Shown one piece after another: positions 1 to 5,970 of a stretch of DNA of 11,045 nucleotides. The stretch is from Gammaproteobacteria bacterium. GTDB taxonomy: Bacteria; Pseudomonadota; Gammaproteobacteria; SZUA-229. Under the pieces are notes generated by a model. The model ran no database searches. It was not told where the DNA came from and saw only the letters and a list, made by a program, of their open reading frames with translations. The stretch covers positions 1 to 11,045 of the forward strand of contig DRLE01000150.1 of assembly GCA_011051475.1 (NCBI GenBank), read 5' to 3'. The stretch's first letter is position 1. The number at the start of each line of letters is the position of its first letter. The position numbers and the translations under genes were made by a program.

Positions 1-357
<357 letters not shown>

Positions 358-376
358 AAGCAGAACCCTTCAGCAT

Positions 377-411
377 AAAAAAAAGCCGGGTCAGACGACC
401 CGGCTTTTTTT
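377..411. terminator. Bidirectional rho-independent terminator between hppA and the FecR-domain gene
   Basis: A perfect 8-bp GC-rich stem (385-392 with 397-404, loop AGAC) is flanked by eight A on the left and seven T on the right. It therefore reads as stem plus U-tract on both strands. It lies between two convergent genes, 20 bp past the hppA stop and 21 bp past the stop of the minus-strand gene, and serves both. Confidence 0.93.
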
Positions 412-431
412 GTTTTGTACAATCATAAATA

Positions 432-2420
432 TCAGAATTGCGGGGCGCCCTGTTTCAGTGCAGCCGCACCCTGTACAACTTCCCCCGAAGCCTGATCCTC
501 CAGCGAGTAGGTAGTAATAATACCTTCTGCATTCGGACCGACAAAAGCAGCGGCTGCATTACCACGCGTCTGACCAGCGCTGATATCTATCAGCCTGATA
601 TCACCCATCTTGTTAAAGGTGACAGGGCCAGCATTGGCATCAAGCATAAGATTAAACGCGGGGCCGTTTGTAACAGCAACTGAAATACTGTAGTCGAGGA
701 TCTCTGCATTGACAAAATCGGCCGTTATATTCAGAGAGCCAAGCGTTGCCGCATTGCCACTTGATGCTGTCGGGATGGTACCGCTCGTTCCATTAGGATT
801 AACCAGGGTATAACTCTGCGTTCCAAGCAGTCCACCAAGTGCCGTCAGCTGAGCAGGCGTTGTAATCTTGTCGCTGTATATATAGTGCAGCGGCCCCTGG
901 GTGGTTTGTGGTTGGTCATTAATGGTGAACTCATAACTGGCATCCCAGCGCCCCCAGTTCACCCCGATCGGATCACCGCCTTCGTTCGTTACGCCGGCAA
1001 CGGCACTGGGAAGATATACCTTGTAGACAGCCGGATTACCGCTTTGGTCTGTCCCGATATCCCTGGCTGCTACCGGTATATTATTAACAATATCACCGCT
1101 TGGCAGTTTTTTGCTTCCCAGCAGCACTTCTGCCTGTGTCTGGCTGTTAATATCAAGCCTGACCGTAGAACCTGAACCACTATCGTTCAGCGCCATAAGC
1201 AAGCCCGAGCCATCCGGGGCCGGTTTAACATCAACCTTTGGCGCATCCTTGATAGCATCATTAACCTGATCCGGCAACACCAGAGGCCGCGGTCGGTTTT
1301 CAATATAGTTTTTCACCAGCGCGCCCAGGCGCCCCCCCCTTCGGCCGCCTTCCCTGAATCCGGGCATGTCCCCTCTCTGCGCCTTCCTGCCATCGGGCCT
1401 GCCGTCGCCCTGCTGCCTGCCCTGCTGTTTGTCCTGTGCCATATGGGCCATCATTTTCTCGCTGCGACCATGAAACACCGGTGGCGGTACCAGTAATTCC
1501 TTCGCCGGGGTATTGTTCGTGGCCACATGGAAGTACTGGTCATTGTTAAAGGTAAACTGACCCGTTTCATTTTCCACAACGATACTGCCGTCAACCACGC
1601 CACCGTATACGCCGTCTTCCAGTGGTGTATCCTCACCGGCGCAACTGCCCTCGGCACAGACCATCAGGCCATAGTGCGTGCCACGGATACCAATGGTGGC
1701 GACGCCGGTTCTGACACGGTAGTTGTTCTTGTTTTTATGGCCGATATATCCTGTAATCGTGCGAAAACCGCCGCGCACCAGTTCCATAAGGCTTTTCTCC
1801 GTGCCATCTTCACTGCCATTGAAATTATAATCGCGGATAACCAGCTTTGTATTGGGGCGTAACGAAATCAGGGCGCCGTCTTTCATACGCACCTGGGTAT
1901 AACTGCTGCTCGCGGTTTCCAGGGTATCGCCCTTGAAAACCTTTGAGTTACGCATCAGCTCACGAAAGCCGCCACGGTTGGATGCCTGCATCTTGCCGAC
2001 ACTGACCACAACCCGGCCGATGACATCCTCCGGGTCCGGTGTTACTGCCTCGGGCTGTTTCTCCACCGGCACTTCTGCCTGTACCGCAGGCGCTTCGACG
2101 ACCGGTGGCTGCGCGACCTCAACCGGCTGTGCGACGGCAAAGGCCGGCAGGCGCAGGCGATCACCAATATTGATATGCCCCGGATTGCCTTTAAAGACAT
2201 CGGCATTGTTTTCCAGCAGTTCACGACGAAAACGGCTGCGCTTTTTCGCATCATCAGGAAAAACCTTACGCGCGATGGAATAGACACTGTCACCACGTTC
2301 GATTACCCAGTAGCCACCATCACTGCTGACACCGGCATGGCTGTAGCTGCAAAATACCAGTGCCGCCATGGCAACGGCCGGAACGAGCGATTTTCTGCCT
2401 GTAATATTGAATGTATCCAT
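432..2420 (-). CDS. Secreted LysM-FecR domain protein with putative TbpB-like C-terminal beta-barrel
   Basis: A 662-aa exported protein. Residues 1-29 form a signal peptide (probable cleavage after SHA). Residues 36-93 are a LysM-type module (YWVIERGDSVYSIA ... INIGDRLRLP) of the FimV-like kind, expected to bind peptidoglycan. A Pro/Val/Glu linker follows (97-130). A FecR domain spans about 135-300 and includes GDTLETASSSYTQVRMKDG, the RTGVATIGIRGTHYG motif and a Cys pair (C255, C260) that could form a disulfide. Residues 328-366 are a Gln/Gly/Arg-rich basic linker. The C-terminal part (about 486-662) has WGRW, a central SLNITADFVNAEI strand pair, AFVGPNAEG and a final QGAAAL strand; this resembles the small barrel of TbpB-like Slam cargo (inferred by pattern). 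There is no TM helix and no neighbouring sigma factor, so it is not a classic FecR anti-sigma regulator. It is the second gene of an operon, 18 bp after the barrel protein, with GGAGG 8 nt before its ATG. Confidence 0.82.
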   Translation of the reverse strand: MDTFNITGRKSLVPAVAMAALVFCSYSHAGVSSDGGYWVIERGDSVYSIARKVFPDDAKKRSRFRRELLENNADVFKGNPGHINIGDRLRLPAFAVAQPVEVAQPPVVEAPAVQAEVPVEKQPEAVTPDPEDVIGRVVVSVGKMQASNRGGFRELMRNSKVFKGDTLETASSSYTQVRMKDGALISLRPNTKLVIRDYNFNGSEDGTEKSLMELVRGGFRTITGYIGHKNKNNYRVRTGVATIGIRGTHYGLMVCAEGSCAGEDTPLEDGVYGGVVDGSIVVENETGQFTFNNDQYFHVATNNTPAKELLVPPPVFHGRSEKMMAHMAQDKQQGRQQGDGRPDGRKAQRGDMPGFREGGRRGGRLGALVKNYIENRPRPLVLPDQVNDAIKDAPKVDVKPAPDGSGLLMALNDSGSGSTVRLDINSQTQAEVLLGSKKLPSGDIVNNIPVAARDIGTDQSGNPAVYKVYLPSAVAGVTNEGGDPIGVNWGRWDASYEFTINDQPQTTQGPLHYIYSDKITTPAQLTALGGLLGTQSYTLVNPNGTSGTIPTASSGNAATLGSLNITADFVNAEILDYSISVAVTNGPAFNLMLDANAGPVTFNKMGDIRLIDISAGQTRGNAAAAFVGPNAEGIITTYSLEDQASGEVVQGAAALKQGAPQF

Positions 2421-2438
2421 ATGCCTGGCCTCCGGCTT

Positions 2439-3746
2439 CTAGAAATTATAATTTACATTGATACTTGCCAGCAGGCGGTCATACTCGCGTATGGGCACAT
2501 TGCTGGTATTGTCTGAATAGCTGATGCGCGTATCCACCCGCCAGTCCCGGTTCAGTAACCAGAACAGGTTGAGATCGGCCGTGTAATAGGTATCCTTGCG
2601 CTTCACGCCGACCGGATCCGTCAGCTGTTCACCCTTGTAGTTACTGCCCTGGGCGCCCAGGGCAAACTGGGTGACAAACTGCGGTGAAAGGCTGACGGCC
2701 ATGCCAAGACGCAGACTGGCGATATTACGCGAGGTATTGGCTTCTGCCTGCTGGCTGTCGGATTTGGCTTTTTCGTTACCCAGCTGCACATTGGCAAACA
2801 GCACCGGTGCCATACTGGCGGTAAATTCATGTGAATAGCCCATATTCAGCGTCACCAGATCGGAATCCAGAATCGAGTAAATATCATAACTCAGGCGGGC
2901 GTACTGCAGGCTGGTGGTAAAACTGGATTTTTCGCTGCTGTTATATTTCCAGCCGGCATTGGCACCCAGCAGGGAGCGGTAGGAATCACCATCGAGCATG
3001 AATTCCTGCGCGACCAGGTCGAGGTTATACAGGCTGGCCTTTGTATTCAGGGAAATACCGGCCTGGGCGGTGCCGGTAATGGTGTCGAACTGGCTGTAAT
3101 CCTGGTTCTTTTTCAGAATACCGGTACCCAGCAGGTTGAACTTCCAGCCTGGCGCAAAAGGCACACCCAGCCGGGCTGTACCGGCCAGGTTGTAAAAACC
3201 GTCTTCCTTGGCAGTGCTGTCCGGGGTCAGCAGGCCGTCAAAGGTGCCTCCGGGCGCACTGTTAACATTGCTGTCATAACCACCGCCGAGCTCCACAAAG
3301 CCACTGAGCGTGGTCCTGTAGCGTGCCTCCTGCACCCGAATCCGATCCAGGTACAGATAGGCTGTGCGTTTTACCCCTTCCGGCGGATCGCTTTCCAGCA
3401 CGGCCTCGAATTCCTGGCGGGCTCGTGCATACTCCTCCAGGATAAAATAACCGCGCGCCAGTTCCAGGCGGGCGACGGGGTCATCGGGAAACTGCATCAG
3501 CACCCTTTCGAGAGCAAATACACCCTCGCTGGCGTGCCCGGCATCAATCGCCGACACCCCGTAAAAGTAATCGAAATACGGATCACCTTCCATGCTGTCA
3601 AGATACTCGCTCGCATATTCATAAGCCTGCTTGCGCTGGTACTTGTTGAACATGTCCTTCATTTTCTCCATATCAAAAGCTTCTGCTGCAAGCACCTGAA
3701 AGGAAGATGAGAGTAATAAAACCACCAGTAAAATAAAACGTGCCAT
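2439..3746 (-). CDS. Slam-like outer-membrane protein: periplasmic TPR domain plus DUF560-type beta-barrel
   Basis: A 435-aa outer-membrane protein. Residues 1-20 are a signal peptide (cleavage near VLA-AEA). Residues 25-142 are helical with TPR-like repeats, the clearest being DPVARLELARGYFILEEYAR (89-108) followed by AREFEAVL-like and DPP turns. From about 146 onward alternating amphipathic strands begin with SGFVELGGGYDSNVNSAP, a start typical of DUF560/Slam barrels, and run to a terminal Phe (VNYNF), the usual outer-membrane insertion signal. The barrel part, about 290 residues, is large enough for about 14 strands. Slam proteins move surface lipoproteins or soluble cargo with a TbpB-like barrel across the outer membrane, and the next gene encodes such a candidate cargo. 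The start is the first ATG of the frame and gives a good signal peptide, but its Shine-Dalgarno site is weak. A generic TPR-porin of another function is the alternative. Confidence 0.8.
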   Translation of the reverse strand: MARFILLVVLLLSSSFQVLAAEAFDMEKMKDMFNKYQRKQAYEYASEYLDSMEGDPYFDYFYGVSAIDAGHASEGVFALERVLMQFPDDPVARLELARGYFILEEYARARQEFEAVLESDPPEGVKRTAYLYLDRIRVQEARYRTTLSGFVELGGGYDSNVNSAPGGTFDGLLTPDSTAKEDGFYNLAGTARLGVPFAPGWKFNLLGTGILKKNQDYSQFDTITGTAQAGISLNTKASLYNLDLVAQEFMLDGDSYRSLLGANAGWKYNSSEKSSFTTSLQYARLSYDIYSILDSDLVTLNMGYSHEFTASMAPVLFANVQLGNEKAKSDSQQAEANTSRNIASLRLGMAVSLSPQFVTQFALGAQGSNYKGEQLTDPVGVKRKDTYYTADLNLFWLLNRDWRVDTRISYSDNTSNVPIREYDRLLASINVNYNF

Positions 3747-3894
3747 GTTTATGTCATTTTTTTTATTAATATCACCCTGAATGTAGTCTATTTGGAGAAG
3801 AATTCTATTTAAAACCTGTTATCCTGCCCCTATATTGTATGGCGATGCCTGCTGAGCCTTGATATCCGTCAATACAGGCACTTACAGAAAAGCT

Positions 3895-3900
3895 TATAAT
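3895..3900 (+). promoter_or_regulatory. Possible -10 box for the ydcH-like/dksA-like operon
   Basis: A perfect TATAAT sits 28 nt before the ATG at 3928, but the -35 region (around 3872-3877, ATACAG) is poor. The 181-bp gap between the divergent operons (3747-3927) also holds a TGCCTG/CAGGCA inverted pair (3846-3851 and 3875-3880). I could not place a convincing promoter for the leftward operon. Confidence 0.4.
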
Positions 3901-3927
3901 ACAATTTTGACTTACGGAGACAGCAAT

Positions 3928-4164
3928 ATGCCCATAACCCACCATCCCCTGACCGAAGAATTTCCTGAATACAGGGATAAACTGCATGAACTGAAAATGA
4001 ACAACTCTCACTTTCGTCGCCTCATCCATGAATACGAGGGTATCGACAAGGCCATTTTCCGCGCTGAGCAGGGGATTGAAATCGTTAATGATGACTACCT
4101 GGAAATGCTGAAAAAAGAAAGATTGCACCTGAAGGATGTTATCTACAGTATGTTAAAGGGCTAA
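3928..4164 (+). CDS. YdcH/DUF465 family small protein
   Basis: A 78-aa, mostly helical, highly charged cytosolic protein. The start MPITHHPLTEEFPEYRDKL, the HLKM-like middle (LHELKMNNSHFRRLIHEYEGID) and the final LKKERLHLKDVIYSML helix match the YdcH/DUF465 pattern, which has no settled biochemical role. The frame stays open upstream to an ATG at 3859, but the ATG at 3928 is preferred. It gives the normal family length, it has CGGAGA seven bases ahead (3915-3920), and the upstream residues lack family character and would cover the TATAAT at 3895. It is followed 34 bp later by a DksA-type gene in the same direction, so the two are probably cotranscribed. Confidence 0.85.
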   Translation: MPITHHPLTEEFPEYRDKLHELKMNNSHFRRLIHEYEGIDKAIFRAEQGIEIVNDDYLEMLKKERLHLKDVIYSMLKG

Positions 4165-4198
4165 GCCTTCCACTCACCAACCGTACAGGTAAAAAGCC

Positions 4199-4525
4199 AT
4201 GCAGGCACCAGAAGAAACCATAAAAAAACTCAAGGCCATGCGCGATGATATCAGCCATCGCATTGAAGCGATCGAAGCGGATGTCCATCATAAAAAAGAG
4301 CCGGTTGAAAAAGACTTTGCCGAGCAGGTCACCCAGCGTGAAAACGAGGATGTCCTCAACGCACTGGATGATGAGTCCATACAGACACTTAACCAGGTCA
4401 ATGCCGCCCTGTTGCGTATTGAGCGTGGTGAATATGGCATCTGTGAAAAATGTGGCGAACAGATTGATCCCAAAAGGCTTGAGGCCCTGCCCTTCGCCAC
4501 CACCTGCATTAATTGCGCAGAATAG
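4199..4525 (+). CDS. TraR/DksA family zinc-finger protein (short, altered coiled-coil tip)
   Basis: A 108-aa protein of the DksA/TraR family, which enter the RNA polymerase secondary channel and modulate initiation, often with ppGpp. Residues 1-75 form an antiparallel coiled coil. The zinc finger is C82-x2-C85 ... C103-x2-C106 with 17 residues between the pairs, the same spacing as in E. coli DksA, and includes the conserved RLEALP segment. Counting back without gaps from the first Cys, the tip residues D71, D74 and A76 of E. coli DksA correspond to D39, E42 and V44 here. At 108 aa it is shorter than DksA (151 aa), missing part of the N-terminal region and the C-terminal helix, so it is a paralogue rather than the housekeeping DksA. 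An AGG (4187-4189) is the only weak Shine-Dalgarno site. Confidence 0.9.
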   Translation: MQAPEETIKKLKAMRDDISHRIEAIEADVHHKKEPVEKDFAEQVTQRENEDVLNALDDESIQTLNQVNAALLRIERGEYGICEKCGEQIDPKRLEALPFATTCINCAE

Positions 4526-4531
4526 TATAAT
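4526..4531 (+). promoter_or_regulatory. Possible -10 box before the outer-membrane barrel gene
   Basis: TATAAT begins directly after the stop of the DksA-like gene and lies 36 nt before the next ATG. No good -35 hexamer is visible (CCTGCA at 4503-4508 with 17-bp spacing). The barrel gene may have its own promoter as well as read-through transcription. Confidence 0.33.
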
Positions 4532-4567
4532 AGCCTGACTGCGTTTAACTACCCGGGGTAAACAACC

Positions 4568-5236
4568 ATGCGACCCATAAGCATTATGCTGGCTGCCGTG
4601 TGCCTGCTACTGTCCACCACCGGCCTGCAGGCACGCCAGTTCAATGACTCGCGTGCAGAGAAATTCACCTTCTTTCTGGCACCGGCCTTTACTAACTCAA
4701 AATTACTGAAATTTGATAATGGTGCAGAAGCGGATATTAACGAACGCTCGAGCCTGGGTTTCGGTTTTGGCTATAACGTCAACAAGTTTGTCGAACTTGA
4801 CCTGATATTCTCATCCAGTAATGCCAACTATACCGGCACCCGCATACCTGACGGCGGCGGTGATCCGGAAAAGTTTCTGGCCAATCTGTACACCAGCTCC
4901 ATTAATTTCGGTTTCGTTGTCAACCTTATGCCCACTGCCTTCACGCCCTATGTTGGCGCCAATATCGGCTCTACCTATATTGACAGCGGCATACCCACCG
5001 GTGAAATCGGTACCGGTTGCTGGTGGGATCCCTGGTGGGGCTATATCTGCTACCCCTACTCGCAGACCTATACCGCGACAAAAATCAATTACGGTATCAG
5101 TGCCGGCCTGCGTTATGACTTTAATCGCAGGCTTTACATCAAGGGTGATGCCAATATGAACTACATCGATTTCGGTACCACCTCAAATTCTCCGGAATTT
5201 ATCAGCTACCGTTTTATCTTTGGATTTATGTTCTGA
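4568..5236 (+). CDS. Outer-membrane beta-barrel protein (OmpA/OmpW-like small barrel)
   Basis: A 222-aa precursor with a signal peptide (1-22, cleavage near LQA-RQ). The mature chain has about eight amphipathic strands: KFTFFLAPAF, SSLGFGFGYNV, FVELDLIFSS, SINFGFVVNL, FTPYVGANIGSTYI, INYGISAGLRYDF, LYIKGDANMNYI and SYRFIFGFMF. This fits the outer-membrane beta-barrel superfamily (PF13505-type) with a C-terminal Phe. A long extracellular-type loop at about 140-170 carries a Trp-rich segment bracketed by two cysteines, CWWDPWWGYIC (151-161), which could form a disulfide. Function is unknown; the barrel is too small and general to assign a substrate. GGGG is seen 10-14 nt before the ATG. It lies 42 bp downstream of the DksA-like gene and ends at a large shared terminator. 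Confidence 0.88.
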   Translation: MRPISIMLAAVCLLLSTTGLQARQFNDSRAEKFTFFLAPAFTNSKLLKFDNGAEADINERSSLGFGFGYNVNKFVELDLIFSSSNANYTGTRIPDGGGDPEKFLANLYTSSINFGFVVNLMPTAFTPYVGANIGSTYIDSGIPTGEIGTGCWWDPWWGYICYPYSQTYTATKINYGISAGLRYDFNRRLYIKGDANMNYIDFGTTSNSPEFISYRFIFGFMF

Positions 5237-5253
5237 ACAAAAGCCTGAATTGG

Positions 5254-5290
5254 CAGTTGGCAAAAGCTTAAAACTGACGACTGCCAACTG
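5254..5290. repeat. 9-bp inverted repeat downstream of the barrel gene
   Basis: CAGTTGGCA (5254-5262) and TGCCAACTG (5282-5290) are perfect reverse complements, with 19 bases between them. The pair lies between the stop codon and the main terminator and has no U-tract of its own. It may be part of a dispersed repeat or an mRNA 3'-end hairpin. Confidence 0.6.
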
Positions 5291-5296
5291 AAAACT

Positions 5297-5349
5297 TTTT
5301 CAGGCACAAAAAAACCGGCCATAACAGCCGGTTTTTTTGTGCCTGAAAA
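5297..5349. terminator. Large bidirectional terminator (23-bp perfect stem)
   Basis: Bases 5297-5319 pair without mismatch to 5327-5349 around the 7-base loop CATAACA. The inner CCGGC stem is followed by seven T on either strand. It sits between the convergent barrel gene and the sulfur globule gene, whose stop codon lies only a few bases away, so it can terminate both transcripts. Confidence 0.92.
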
Positions 5350-5356
5350 GTATCGC

Positions 5357-5791
5357 TTACTTGGCTGGTGCGGCCTGTGGTGCCGGTGCGGGCGCGGCCT
5401 GCTGCGGCGCGCCGTAGGGACCCGGACCGTAAGGGCCTGGACCATAACCATAACCCGGTCCGTAGGCAGGACCATAGTACGGGCGGCCATAGTATGGACG
5501 GTTGTAATAGCCGTTATAGCTGTCCCAGCGATTATCCCAGTAGTTATTACCGTAGTAGGAATTGTAGCCGTCGCCACGGACGTTACCGCGACCCTTGCCC
5601 TTCATGCTGAAGTTCATGCTGCCGTCGAATTCGCCATCACCGGAACCTGAACCGTCACCATAGCCGTAGCCATCGTTGTACATATTGTTGTTCCAGTTAT
5701 TGTTCCAGTCGTCATTGTCACCCCACCAGGCACTGGCGGAAGTTGAAGCGGCCAGCAGGGCTGCGGCCGTTATTGTCAGTAAAGATTTCAT
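5357..5791 (-). CDS. Sulfur globule family protein (SgpC/CV3-like)
   Basis: A 144-aa secreted structural protein. Residues 1-21 are a signal peptide (cleavage ASA-WW). The mature chain is nearly all Gly, Tyr, Asn, Asp, Trp and Pro. It has an N-terminal WWGDNDDWNNNWNNN stretch, a GDGSGSGDGEFDGSMNFSMKGKGRG middle (45-69), Tyr/Asn repeats, YYGRPYYGPAYGPGYGYGPG (100-119) and an Ala/Pro-rich tail. This matches sulfur globule envelope proteins such as CV3 of Allochromatium vinosum: signal peptide, WWG start, GYG repeats and AP tail. These coat periplasmic zero-valent sulfur stored during sulfide or thiosulfate oxidation. The start is fixed by the strong GGAGGAG site five bases upstream (5797-5803). 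Low complexity limits homology, so another Gly/Tyr-rich secreted protein is possible, but the sat gene nearby agrees with the call. Confidence 0.8.
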   Translation of the reverse strand: MKSLLTITAAALLAASTSASAWWGDNDDWNNNWNNNMYNDGYGYGDGSGSGDGEFDGSMNFSMKGKGRGNVRGDGYNSYYGNNYWDNRWDSYNGYYNRPYYGRPYYGPAYGPGYGYGPGPYGPGPYGAPQQAAPAPAPQAAPAK

Positions 5792-5865
5792 TTAATCTCC
5801 TCCTATACAATAGTGTTAATAGTCATTCCACAAGCCCTTCCGCATCTGGAAAGAGTCTTGATATA

Positions 5866-5894
5866 ACTATATATAATTCGCCCCGCCATGACAA
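5866..5894 (-). promoter_or_regulatory. Sigma70-type promoter for the sulfur globule gene
   Basis: On the minus strand TTGTCA (5889-5894) and TATAGT (5866-5871) each match the consensus at five of six positions and are separated by exactly 17 bp. Transcription would start near 5859, giving a leader of about 68 nt that ends in the strong GGAGGAG ribosome site. It is the best promoter match I see in the window. Confidence 0.7.
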
Positions 5895-5905
5895 TTAGCT
5901 GTCAT
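5888..5905. promoter_or_regulatory. Palindrome overlapping the -35 box of the sulfur globule promoter
   Basis: ATGACA (5888-5893) and TGTCAT (5900-5905) are perfect reverse complements with six bases between. The left half contains the -35 hexamer of the minus-strand promoter. This geometry suits a dimeric repressor or activator site; I do not recognise the regulator. Confidence 0.45.
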
Positions 5906-5970
5906 ATTATTTCCGCAAGATTTGATGCAGGTCATAAACAGCCCCCGGCATTATGACGAATTGGCAGGGA

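Noticed and set aside
432..2420. FecR domain protein as a regulator of a TonB iron receptor
   Set aside because: No TM helix, no ECF sigma factor and no TonB receptor in view; the neighbour is a TPR-barrel protein instead.
3859..3927. Upstream ATG extending the YdcH-like protein to 101 aa
   Set aside because: No ribosome site; the extra 23 residues do not fit the family and would cover the TATAAT at 3895. The ATG at 3928 has a good CGGAGA site.
5339..5650. Plus-strand open frame opposite the sulfur globule gene
   Set aside because: The Arg/Val/Ile-rich product is the antisense shadow of Gly/Tyr/Pro codons and starts inside the terminator.
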